The translations under genes and the position numbers were made by a program. Shown here in pieces: positions 55,696-64,000 of a DNA stretch of 64,000 nucleotides (positions within the stretch are counted from its first letter, which is position 1; each line of letters opens with the position of its first letter). The notes under the pieces were generated by a model. It searched no databases, was not told the origin of the DNA, and worked only from the letters and a program-made list of their open reading frames with translations. The DNA comes from an uncultured Spirochaetia bacterium (GTDB lineage: Bacteria > Spirochaetota > Spirochaetia > JABEVK01), in contig CALGPJ010000007.1 of the NCBI GenBank assembly GCA_937960645.1, forward strand, positions 62,001-126,000, given 5' to 3'.

Positions 55696-55890
55696 ATGTC
55701 TGACAGGGATTCATTCCAGGAGCGAATCGGCGATGGACTCGTTCGGATCGGGGCCATCACGCAAGTGCAGTGTGATCATGTCCTGCAACTGCAAAAAGCT
55801 GGGGATAAAAGACTTTTTGGCGAAATCGCCCTGGCCCTGGGGTATGTCGATTTTCAAAGTCTCATGAATTATTTGAACAAGAAGGCGTAA
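55696..55890 (+). CDS. Small protein, MshEN-like short domain
   Basis: 64 aa: LVRIGAITQVQCDHVLQLQKAGDKRLFGEIALALGYVDFQSLMNYL resembles the MshE/GspE N-terminal motif. Confidence 0.6.
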   Translation: MSDRDSFQERIGDGLVRIGAITQVQCDHVLQLQKAGDKRLFGEIALALGYVDFQSLMNYLNKKA

Positions 55891-55893
55891 ATT

Positions 55894-56574
55894 ATGTTTG
55901 TCGAGGCAGAGGTGTGGACCATTGTGAAGACCGAGGTAGGCCATGCCGTTTTGGTGCGGCCCCTGGGCGGTAAGAAAGCTGTACCCATCGTGATTGGAGC
56001 CTTCGAGGTTCAGAGTATCATTCTGGGTCAAAGCACCTTTATCGGTCTCAAAGAAACGATCACGCGTCCCATGACCCACGATTTGATGCTCAGCCTCGTC
56101 CACATCCTCAGCGGAAAAGTGTCTCGGGTTGGCATCTACAAACTCGAGGAGGGCATTTACTACGCCAACATCTTCCTCGATCAAAACGGAAAAGAGCTAA
56201 TTGTCGATAGCAGGCCCAGCGATGCTCTGGCACTGGCTCTTCGTGCCCACTGCCCGATCTACATCGAAGATTCCATCGTCGATCAGGTTGGGGTGGAATC
56301 GGAGAGTATCCAACGTTCGCCCGAAGAAGAGCATTATTCACCCGAGGAAGTTCAGGAAGAGATCTACGAAGAAGTCACCGATGACGACGAGAACATTTTC
56401 CCGGGCGCCGACGCCTTCACCGAAGAGCAAATAGGGCCAATGAATCCTTCGAGCCAGGAAAACATTTCTCGAATGACCCAAAAAGAACTTGAAGAAAGAC
56501 TTCAATACTGCGTCGAAAACGAACTTTACGAGGAAGCGGCACGAATCAGAGACCTTCTGAAAAACTTTGATTGA
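55894..56574 (+). CDS. Bifunctional-nuclease (BFN/DUF151) domain protein with C-terminal UVR motif
   Basis: VLVRPLGGKKAVPIVIGAFEVQSI...RPMTHDLMLSLVHILSGKVSRVGIYKLEEGIYYANI...DSRPSDALALALRAHCPIYI; C-term LEERLQYCVENELYEEAARIRDLL. Confidence 0.88.
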   Translation: MFVEAEVWTIVKTEVGHAVLVRPLGGKKAVPIVIGAFEVQSIILGQSTFIGLKETITRPMTHDLMLSLVHILSGKVSRVGIYKLEEGIYYANIFLDQNGKELIVDSRPSDALALALRAHCPIYIEDSIVDQVGVESESIQRSPEEEHYSPEEVQEEIYEEVTDDDENIFPGADAFTEEQIGPMNPSSQENISRMTQKELEERLQYCVENELYEEAARIRDLLKNFD

Positions 56575-56599
56575 CGTTTTGAGCCTCTCCGTCTAGGAT
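56571..56599 (+). promoter_or_regulatory. Candidate sigma-70 promoter for malQ
   Basis: TTGACG (56571-56576), 17-bp spacer, TAGGAT (56594-56599), 27 bp before malQ ATG. Confidence 0.5.
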
Positions 56600-56626
56600 G
56601 GTAATGACACCATTGGAGAGGGACCG

Positions 56627-58630
56627 ATGAAATTTCCGCATAAAGATCACTTCCTGACAGGCTTGGCCATACCTCTAAGTGCAATTCGCTCATCAGAGGG
56701 GAACGCCATCGGAGAATTTCCTGATTTGGTTGAACTGGGCCGACTGTGCCAAAAAACAGGTATCGAGCTGGTTCAATTGCTACCGATCAACGATACCGGT
56801 TTGGAAAGTTCACCTTACAGCGCCCTGAGTGCTTACGCCTTGCACCCTGTTTATTTGAGGATTGAAGATTTACCGAACAGCAAGGTCGTTCAAAAGGAAT
56901 TGAGTACCTTCCATGCCCTTTACGATAAGGCGTCGCGTCTCAATTTTCGTCAAATCGTTCTGGACAAGTACAAGATCCTAAAAAACCTCTACGCGGACCA
57001 AATGGCGTCCATCCTGGAGGATCCCCAAATCAGGGACTTTGTTGCAAGCAATCCCTGGATCATCCCGTACAGTGTTTTCATGGATTTGAAACTAAAAAAT
57101 CACTGGGCAGGTTGGCAATCCTGGCCTGAACACCAGAAGCCCTCAGCGAGTTTTATTCAGGAATACTGGACTTCGCCGCAGCATACCCAGGAGGTGTTTT
57201 TTTTCGCATGGCTTCAATACCACTGTGAAAAACAGCTTCGATTCGCCAAGGAACAATTGGAGTCCCTCGGGGTGGCCATCAAGGGGGATATCCCCATCCT
57301 GATCAACGAGGATAGCGCCGATGCCTGGGCCTACCCGGAAACCTTCAGTCTAGAACTGCGCGCCGGAGCTCCTCCGGAGCCTGGTTCTCCCGAGGGCCAG
57401 AATTGGGGATTCCCGATTTACAGGTGGGAAGTCCTGGAGCGGAATGGTTATCAGTGGTGGAAGGATCGGCTATTACAGGCCGACAAGTTCTACCATGCCT
57501 ATCGAATCGACCACGTTCTGGGCTTCTTTCGAATTTGGGCAACCCCATATCAAAACTATTCGGCCAATTTAGGCTATTTTTTGCCCTCGCACTTTTTGTC
57601 AACGGCCGATCTCCAGCAGAGAGGTTTCGGCCCGGATCGCCTGGCCTGGCTGAGCCAACCGCATTTGGCCGGCAGATTTCTTCGTGACCGGCTGGGCTTG
57701 GAGTGGGCCAACGTCGTGGAACAGGCCCTGGATCGGGTGGGGGAGGAGGACCTGTACCGTTTCAAGCCGTTTATCGATGGAGAACGCAAAATCAACGACA
57801 TGAATGTCAGTCCTCATGCCAAAAGCTTTCTTATCCAGGAGTTCCGCAACCGGGCCCTCATCCAGGTATCGGAAGACCGCTGGATTCCAAGTTGGACCTA
57901 TTACAACAGCTCGGCCTATCGATCGCTCAACGATCACGAGCGGTGGTCCTTTGATAATCTCGCACAGGAAACCTGGAAAAAATCGGAACATCTTTGGGAG
58001 GAACAGGGCAATCGACTGATGGATCTCATGAAAAATACCACGCCGATGCTCGTTTGTGCCGAGGACCTGGGTGTCATTCCCGATTGTGTGCCGCGTGTCT
58101 TGCAACAAAAACGGATCCTGGGGCTCAAAATCCCCCGATGGTCCCGAAATTGGAATCATCCGGGGCAGCCCTATTACCCGGTTACGGAATACCCGCTTTT
58201 GTCTGTATGTGCCCCCAGCGTCCACGACACATCGACCCTGAGGCAGTGGTGGTACGAAGAGCCCGATCATCAAGGTTTCCTGGGAGCGATCGGCGAACAG
58301 GAGCCCCTGGGTTCCGACTACGACGAGGAGACGGCCTACAGGGTCATCCGAGGACTGCTCAAAACGAGTTCTTTCCTTTGCATTTTTTTCATTCAGGATC
58401 TGTTGGCTCTCAGCGCCGACCTGTTGGAAAATGATCCCAATGATGAAAGAATCAACATTCCCGGTACCGTTTCCGAAAAAAATTGGAGTTACCGAATGAA
58501 ATATCCCATCAATCAACTTCTGGCACATCAGAAATGGATCGACTCTCTCAGCAAACTCATTTCGGAAAGAAGTTCACGTACCTTGAACGACAGCCAAAAG
58601 GAGGCAGTCTCATGCAACTCATCCTACTGA
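56627..58630 (+). CDS. malQ: 4-alpha-glucanotransferase
   Basis: GH77 motifs: LVQLLPINDTGLESSPYSALSAYALHPVY; YRIDHVLGFFRIWATP; CAEDLGVIPDCV; APSVHDTSTLRQWW. Confidence 0.93.
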   Translation: MKFPHKDHFLTGLAIPLSAIRSSEGNAIGEFPDLVELGRLCQKTGIELVQLLPINDTGLESSPYSALSAYALHPVYLRIEDLPNSKVVQKELSTFHALYDKASRLNFRQIVLDKYKILKNLYADQMASILEDPQIRDFVASNPWIIPYSVFMDLKLKNHWAGWQSWPEHQKPSASFIQEYWTSPQHTQEVFFFAWLQYHCEKQLRFAKEQLESLGVAIKGDIPILINEDSADAWAYPETFSLELRAGAPPEPGSPEGQNWGFPIYRWEVLERNGYQWWKDRLLQADKFYHAYRIDHVLGFFRIWATPYQNYSANLGYFLPSHFLSTADLQQRGFGPDRLAWLSQPHLAGRFLRDRLGLEWANVVEQALDRVGEEDLYRFKPFIDGERKINDMNVSPHAKSFLIQEFRNRALIQVSEDRWIPSWTYYNSSAYRSLNDHERWSFDNLAQETWKKSEHLWEEQGNRLMDLMKNTTPMLVCAEDLGVIPDCVPRVLQQKRILGLKIPRWSRNWNHPGQPYYPVTEYPLLSVCAPSVHDTSTLRQWWYEEPDHQGFLGAIGEQEPLGSDYDEETAYRVIRGLLKTSSFLCIFFIQDLLALSADLLENDPNDERINIPGTVSEKNWSYRMKYPINQLLAHQKWIDSLSKLISERSSRTLNDSQKEAVSCNSSY

Positions 58631-61600
58631 ATTCGACACGGTTGGGCGCCCACAAGAAAACACCCCGAAGGGTGACGATGGAGTTTCACATCAACCGTAA
58701 AAGCCGGGATTTTTACGAATTCGATCAGGAACTCTTTTCGATCAGCGGCAACGTGGTGTTTGCCAATTTTTTGGCCACGCGAATTTTTGCAAAAAAAATC
58801 AACGACAAAAGGGATATTGCCACTCATCCGCAAAAAGCGGTGCTACCCGGCCAGCTAAATGCGATGGGACTCATCGACGAAATCTTGCATTACGTCGCCG
58901 AGCTTTACCGCGAAGAAACCGACATGACCCTGTTCCGTCAGGCTCTGGACTACCTCCAGCACAAATTAGGCAGCGAACAGTTGGATCGACTCCTGCATTC
59001 TTTTGTGGAAGAGTTCCCCGGCATCCAGGTCTATCGGGGCGAAATATCCGCCAGGGATTTTCTTGCAGGGGAAACGGAGGGGATCTCCCACCGGGAAATC
59101 ATCATGGAAGAAATTCTCCTTCTCTGGTTGGCCAACATGAACCCCGCCTTTGGCCCCTTCCTGGAGCTTTTCGATGATTCAAATTTGAAAGCCTCCACCG
59201 TCTATGGACAATTCGCCGGCCTTCTTCATGAGTTTTTCGAACAAAAACCCAAATTCGGACCCGATAACCAAAACATCATCGACATGTTGCGTGCTCCAGC
59301 TATCGCCGTGCCGAATTCGTTGCAAGGCCAGCTTCAATACATGATCGACCGGTGGGGCATGCTTCTGGGCAAGTTCCTCATGAGGCTGTTGAGCAGTTTG
59401 GATTACCTCAAAGAGGAGGCACGTCTCTTCTGGAAGGGGGGATTTTCCAAGGAGGGATATGATTCCGCCCTGACGTACAGCGATGTGGAGATCGAAGCCT
59501 TCAGTCCCGACAAGGACTGGATGCCCAAGGTCATTTTGATCGCCAAGAGCACCCTGGTCTGGTTGGACCAGCTATCAAAAAAATACCAGCGGCACATCCA
59601 GCGCCTGGATGAAATACCCGACGAGGAGCTGGATATTCTCGCCCGAAGAGGTTTCAACGCCCTGTGGTTTATCGGACTTTGGGAGAGGAGCAAGGCATCC
59701 AAGCGCATCAAACAAATGTGCGGCAACCCTGAAGCCGAGGCCTCGGCGTACTCACTCTACGATTACGATATTGCCTGGGAGCTGGGAGGCTGGGAAGCAC
59801 TGAACAACCTCCGCGAGCGGGCCTGGCGCAGGGGCATAAGACTGGCGGCCGATATGGTTCCCAACCATACAGGCATCGACTCCAAATGGATGAGTGAACA
59901 TCCTGACCGATTCCTTCAGTTGCCCTACAGCCCCTATCCCAATTACACCTTCAATGGTCCGGATCTCAGCCAGGACCCCAACATCGAGGTGAAAATCGAA
60001 GACCATTACTACGATCGTTCCGATGCGGCCGTGACCTTTTTTTATCGCCACAAACACACCGGACAGGTCCGGCATATCTATCATGGAAACGACGGCACAA
60101 GCATGCCCTGGAACGACACGGCCCAGCTCAACTTCTTGAATCCGGAAACCCGGGAGGCTGTCATCCAGGTCATCCTTCACGTTGCCCGTAACTTCCCGAT
60201 CATCCGGTTCGATGCGGCTATGACCTTGGCCAAGAAGCATATTCAGCGGCTCTGGTTCCCACTACCGGGAAGCGGCGGCGACATCGCCAGCAGGGCAGAA
60301 CACGCCATGACGCGGGAGGACTTCGACCGCGCAATTCCCGTGGAATTCTGGCGTGAGGTGGTCGATCGGGTAGCTCTTGAGGTGCCGGACACCCTGTTAT
60401 TGGCCGAAGCGTTTTGGATGATGGAGGGATATTTTGTCCGCACCCTCGGCATGCACCGGGTTTATAACTCTGCCTTTATGCACATGTTCAAGAAGGAAGA
60501 CAACGAAAAGTACCGTTACACCATCAAAAACACCCTCGAGTTCGATCCCGAAATCCTGAAGCGGTTCGTCAATTTCATGAACAACCCTGATGAGGAGACC
60601 GCCGCCGTTCAGTTCGGTACCGGGGACAAGTATTTCGGTGTCGCCACCATGATGGCGACCATGCCGGGAACGCCGATGTTCGGTCATGGGCAGATCGAAG
60701 GTTTTCGGGAAAAGTACGGAATGGAATACCGTCGCGCATACTGGGACGAAAAAGAAGATCATGAGCTCATCGCCCGACACGAACGCGAGATCTTCCCCTT
60801 GCTTCACAAACGCTACCTATTTGCCGAGGTCAAAAACTTCTACCTTTACGATCTTTGGGCTCCGGAGGGGCATGTGAACCAAAATGTGTTCGCATTTTCC
60901 AACGGCCACGGTGGGGAATATGCCCTGGTTCTTTACAACAATTCGTATTCGAAGGCGATCGGATGGATCCGAATGAGTGCCGGATACGCGATCAAAAAGC
61001 CCGACGGGACCAAGGAAATCGTTCAAAAGGATTTGGGTTCGGCCCTGCAGCTCCATCATGGTTCGCGAAACTTCGTCGTGCTGCGGGAATTGAACTCCAA
61101 CCTCTGGTTTGTCAGGCGTTCCGATGACCTGCTCAATCAGGGGATGTATGTCGACCTGAACGGTTATCAGAAGCAGGTATTCCTGGATATTCACGAAGTT
61201 TACGATGCGGATGGGCGGTTCGAGAGGTTGCACAACAGCCTGGGAGGAGCGGGGTGCGAGGACATCGAGGAGGCTATCAAACAAATCGAAATTCCGGCGG
61301 TTTATGCGGCCTTCGACGATTTATTCAATCCCGGCAGGCTTGTCGAGGTGTTGAATTTCCTGCAAATGCCGGAGCACGACGACGAGGAATCGCTTTGGAG
61401 AAACCTGGAGGCCAGACTTCTCCATTTGACCTTCGAGACTAAAGCGGCCTGTCGTGGTAAAGGCGATTCGCATCAGGCCGCAGTACAGATGCGGCAGGAG
61501 CTATCCGCCCTGGAGGAGCTCCTCCTCATGCCAATCACCTATGATGATGATAAATCCATCGCCCAGCCTCTGGGAATCATCGATACCCGTTTCCGCAGTC

Positions 61601-62193
61601 CCAGTCACCTGCCCTATAGTTTGTACGCCTACAGCGTCCTCTTACCGCTCGGTCTCGTCACCGATTTCAAGGATGATCTGCCTGCGGTCAGCCTCGCGCT
61701 CATTGAAGATTGGTACCTTGATCGGCGCCTCAGGCGTTTTCTCACCCAGACGGGGATGCATCCCGGCGAAGCACGGCACCTTGTCGACATGATGCGGCTG
61801 TGTCTGGAGCTGAGGGGTTGGTTCGACATGAAACTTGTCGAATCCGATCTTTCGGAAAAAGAACTTGCCGGGGTATTGCTTGAAAAAGCTATGTCCATAC
61901 CTGGTGTTCGGGTCATCTTCGGTGAAAACGTTTGGGAGGGGAATCGCTATATCAACAAAGAGGGCTTCGAATATGCCCTGTTATGGTTCCTCAGTGTCGG
62001 GTGTCTCGACATCATTCGACGGGAAGCCGAAAACGCCAGCCGATTGAAATGGATCAGCCGTCTCCACCAAATCCTGAATCTATGGCGTGCGGTTGCGGAG
62101 AAGCAGGGATACAACATCGATAACATGCTTCAGGAATTTCTGCCAAAAAGGAAGACCGTAGAAAAGATACAAATCAAGGACAAGAAAAAATGA
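58612..62193 (+). CDS. Very large GH13 (alpha-amylase catalytic domain) protein with long N- and C-terminal extensions
   Basis: DMVPNHTGIDS; FPIIRFDAAM; LLLAEAFW; FMNNPDEETAAVQFGTGDKYFGVATMMATMPGTPMFGHGQIEGF. Preferred start ATG 58612 (MQLILLNS), overlapping malQ by 19 nt. Confidence 0.88.
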   Translation: MQLILLNSTRLGAHKKTPRRVTMEFHINRKSRDFYEFDQELFSISGNVVFANFLATRIFAKKINDKRDIATHPQKAVLPGQLNAMGLIDEILHYVAELYREETDMTLFRQALDYLQHKLGSEQLDRLLHSFVEEFPGIQVYRGEISARDFLAGETEGISHREIIMEEILLLWLANMNPAFGPFLELFDDSNLKASTVYGQFAGLLHEFFEQKPKFGPDNQNIIDMLRAPAIAVPNSLQGQLQYMIDRWGMLLGKFLMRLLSSLDYLKEEARLFWKGGFSKEGYDSALTYSDVEIEAFSPDKDWMPKVILIAKSTLVWLDQLSKKYQRHIQRLDEIPDEELDILARRGFNALWFIGLWERSKASKRIKQMCGNPEAEASAYSLYDYDIAWELGGWEALNNLRERAWRRGIRLAADMVPNHTGIDSKWMSEHPDRFLQLPYSPYPNYTFNGPDLSQDPNIEVKIEDHYYDRSDAAVTFFYRHKHTGQVRHIYHGNDGTSMPWNDTAQLNFLNPETREAVIQVILHVARNFPIIRFDAAMTLAKKHIQRLWFPLPGSGGDIASRAEHAMTREDFDRAIPVEFWREVVDRVALEVPDTLLLAEAFWMMEGYFVRTLGMHRVYNSAFMHMFKKEDNEKYRYTIKNTLEFDPEILKRFVNFMNNPDEETAAVQFGTGDKYFGVATMMATMPGTPMFGHGQIEGFREKYGMEYRRAYWDEKEDHELIARHEREIFPLLHKRYLFAEVKNFYLYDLWAPEGHVNQNVFAFSNGHGGEYALVLYNNSYSKAIGWIRMSAGYAIKKPDGTKEIVQKDLGSALQLHHGSRNFVVLRELNSNLWFVRRSDDLLNQGMYVDLNGYQKQVFLDIHEVYDADGRFERLHNSLGGAGCEDIEEAIKQIEIPAVYAAFDDLFNPGRLVEVLNFLQMPEHDDEESLWRNLEARLLHLTFETKAACRGKGDSHQAAVQMRQELSALEELLLMPITYDDDKSIAQPLGIIDTRFRSPSHLPYSLYAYSVLLPLGLVTDFKDDLPAVSLALIEDWYLDRRLRRFLTQTGMHPGEARHLVDMMRLCLELRGWFDMKLVESDLSEKELAGVLLEKAMSIPGVRVIFGENVWEGNRYINKEGFEYALLWFLSVGCLDIIRREAENASRLKWISRLHQILNLWRAVAEKQGYNIDNMLQEFLPKRKTVEKIQIKDKKK

Positions 62194-62199
62194 CGCATG

Positions 62200-62222
62200 G
62201 GGCTCCCAAAGATCGGGGGCCC
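62200..62222. terminator. Hairpin between convergent genes (possible bidirectional terminator)
   Basis: GGGCTCC-N9-GGGGCCC (one G-U pair), but no strong U tract directly after it. Confidence 0.35.
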
Positions 62223-62226
62223 TGAT

Positions 62227-63852
62227 TTAGTTAAACCGGATTTCGAGAAGCGAAAAATCGTCTTCGAAGATTTCGATTCCGGTCAGTCCCTGAATTTGGT
62301 GAAGGATGTCGTCAACACTGGATTTTCCCCAGCGGGTATGCAGGCGCAATATCTCCTGGAACTCCTTGAAACTGAACATGCGGTTGTTGACGCGCTTGAC
62401 TTCGTAGACACCATCGCTGAAAAGGTAGAGCCGACTTTTCTTGGGAATTTTGATCTCTTTCAATTCATACTGGTAGTTCGAGTCTACACCGATGATCATG
62501 TCGGTAGTGGAAAGCTGTTCGGCAACCGGAACGTCGTTATCCAGATAGACGAGGACGGCGGGGGGAGCCCCTGCACTGGAATAGAGCAGGGTACCCGTCG
62601 AGGGCGAGTACACGCCGTACCAAATGGTGAAATACATGTTGTTCTGTTGTTCCATAAGAAAGGAGCTGTTGAGAGACTCCAGAATGAGGTTGGGTTTGGA
62701 CAGTTCGACCTTGTTGTGAAGTTGGCTGCGCAGCACGTTCATCACACTCACCGAAAGAAGAGCCGCTCCAATTCCATGACCGGACACGTCCAGAAGATAG
62801 AATAGAAAATGATCGTCATCGATCCAGTGGTAATCGAAAAAATCACCCCCAAGCTTTTTGGAAGGGTGAAAAACGTAATCTGTGGCGATCACCCGATCCA
62901 TTTTCGGAGGGAGAAAACCTCGCACGTAAGAAGCTGCCTCGGCCAGCTCCCTCTCGAAAAGACTTTGGTAGGCCTTAAGTTCCGCCATCACGCTGAGTTC
63001 ATGGTCATGGATGCGTTTTTTTTCGAGACAGGAATTGATTTTGGCCCGGAATACGATCGAGTTGTGATTCTTCAAAATGTAATCCTCTGCTCCGAGTTTC
63101 AAACATTGGGTGACAGAATCGACCTCGTCCAAAGCACTGACGATGATGACGGGGATGTTTTTTGTTTTTTCACTGGATTTGATTTTTTCAAGGACTTGGT
63201 ACCCATTCAAACCGGGCATGAGAATGTCGAGGATCACCAGATCGAAGGATTTTTGCTCCAGCAGGGACAGGGCTGAAAAACCGTCTGTCGCCATTTCGAC
63301 TTGGTGTCCCAAAAACTCGATGCTCTTTGCAAGAAACAGTCGACTTTCCTCGTTGTCTTCGACCAGGAGAATACGGCCCGTTAAGGTAGAGCCTTTATGC
63401 ATAGGAGAGTTTTCCTGGGTTGCCGTTTCATGGATGGTGGCCTGATATTCGGAGGAGTCGATTTGAAGGTGCTTTTCCAAAATATCCTGGATGGCACGGC
63501 AGGATTCCAGCAGTCGTTCGACGTCGTCGACGATCTGTGGTCTCATTTTTTCACACGAGATTTTGAGGCGCTGTCCGTGGCCGATCACGATATAGAGCGG
63601 GCCGTAGATCATGGTCTTGAATTGATCGATATCGAGATCCTCCAGGGCCTGTCCCATATCGTAAAAGAAGGATTTAAAGACGTTGTTCAGGTTTTGAGCC
63701 TCTTGATCGAGCATCTGCGCATCCGAATACAGCGTGTTGCTGGCGGAGTCCTGGAATTCCTCCTTCAAGATTTCCGCATAACCATTGATATGGGTGAGGT
63801 AGGTTCTGAGTTCGTGTCTCAAGTATTTTACTTTCTCACGCGGTAACTGCAT
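62227..63852 (-). CDS. Response regulator with HisKA-like N terminus, REC domain and C-terminal PP2C/SpoIIE phosphatase domain
   Basis: N-term YLRHELRTYLTHINGYAEIL; REC ILLVEDNEESRLFLAKSIEFLGHQVEMATDGF...DLVILDILMPGLNGYQVLEKIK; PP2C KLGGDFFDYHWIDDDHFLFYLLDVSGHGIGAALLSVSV and LFSDGVYEVKRVNNRMF. Confidence 0.9.
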   Translation of the reverse strand: MQLPREKVKYLRHELRTYLTHINGYAEILKEEFQDSASNTLYSDAQMLDQEAQNLNNVFKSFFYDMGQALEDLDIDQFKTMIYGPLYIVIGHGQRLKISCEKMRPQIVDDVERLLESCRAIQDILEKHLQIDSSEYQATIHETATQENSPMHKGSTLTGRILLVEDNEESRLFLAKSIEFLGHQVEMATDGFSALSLLEQKSFDLVILDILMPGLNGYQVLEKIKSSEKTKNIPVIIVSALDEVDSVTQCLKLGAEDYILKNHNSIVFRAKINSCLEKKRIHDHELSVMAELKAYQSLFERELAEAASYVRGFLPPKMDRVIATDYVFHPSKKLGGDFFDYHWIDDDHFLFYLLDVSGHGIGAALLSVSVMNVLRSQLHNKVELSKPNLILESLNSSFLMEQQNNMYFTIWYGVYSPSTGTLLYSSAGAPPAVLVYLDNDVPVAEQLSTTDMIIGVDSNYQYELKEIKIPKKSRLYLFSDGVYEVKRVNNRMFSFKEFQEILRLHTRWGKSSVDDILHQIQGLTGIEIFEDDFSLLEIRFN

Positions 63853-64000
63853 TAAAACTCACCCTGGAGAATGGAGATGATCGACTTGAACTGTTTTTCT
63901 TTGAATTCCTGAAATTCCTCCTTTTCGCTGAGTGCCAATTGAAAGAAGGCACCGAAAAGAAAGACTTCGATTTTTTGAGTGAGGACCTCGGGGTTGGTAG
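63852..64000 (-). CDS. C-terminal fragment of an unidentified protein (possibly TetR-family)
   Basis: Open frame on the minus strand ending VFLFGAFFQLALSEKEEFQEFKEKQFKSIISILQGEF*; stop shares one base with the downstream start (TAATG). Family assignment weak. Confidence 0.45.
   Translation of the reverse strand, partial: TNPEVLTQKIEVFLFGAFFQLALSEKEEFQEFKEKQFKSIISILQGEF

Noticed and set aside
58483-58611. 42-aa N-terminal extension of the GH13 ORF
   Set aside because: Lies inside malQ in another frame; ATG 58612 is the more economical start.
1-64000. CRISPR arrays, insertion sequences, prophage, toxin-antitoxin or restriction-modification genes
   Set aside because: No regularly spaced repeats, transposase/integrase motifs or methylase motifs noticed. 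The only nuclease-like domain (27000-28343) appears catalytically degenerate and has no methylase partner.
1-64000. tRNA or rRNA genes
   Set aside because: Intergenic space is very limited and I saw no cloverleaf-like or rRNA-like sequence; tRNAscan-SE and Infernal would be decisive but could not be run.

Overview
The window reads as a dense, GC-rich bacterial chromosome segment. It is probably from a spirochaete: the FlaB core flagellin at 46167-47027 starts [16 protein letters not shown]...[47 protein letters not shown], typical of spirochaetal FlaB, and several neighbours look spirochaete-restricted. I see no CRISPR array, transposase, rRNA or tRNA. Main content: nqrBCDEF without an adjacent nqrA; a tightly overlapping 14-kb run (lplA, PPOX-like gene, pdhABC, lpd, NFACT/RqcH-like gene, two orphan genes, murD, REC-histidine kinase, acyltransferase, mtgA); a 1004-aa TPR/GGDEF-like protein; mtaB; mnmG-rsmG; a divergent pair of membrane-anchored oddities (TPR plus degenerate Mrr-like domain, and an Hsp70 substrate-binding-domain-like protein with acidic linker and TM helix); a lytic transglycosylase and ftsK; a DEAD-box helicase; purine genes in two clusters; an M23 peptidase-bactofilin-YaaR operon; flaB with a plausible sigma-28 promoter, structured leader and terminator; pgi; a diguanylate cyclase; malic enzyme; a BFN-UVR protein; malQ plus a very large GH13 protein; and a REC-PP2C phosphatase. 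The strongest candidates for something undescribed are the 27.0-29.9 kb divergent module and the 18.0-21.0 kb protein, which looks like a P-loop-less STAND ATPase fused to TPRs and a motif-degenerate GGDEF. All identifications come from reading the sequence and motif recognition; no database search was run.
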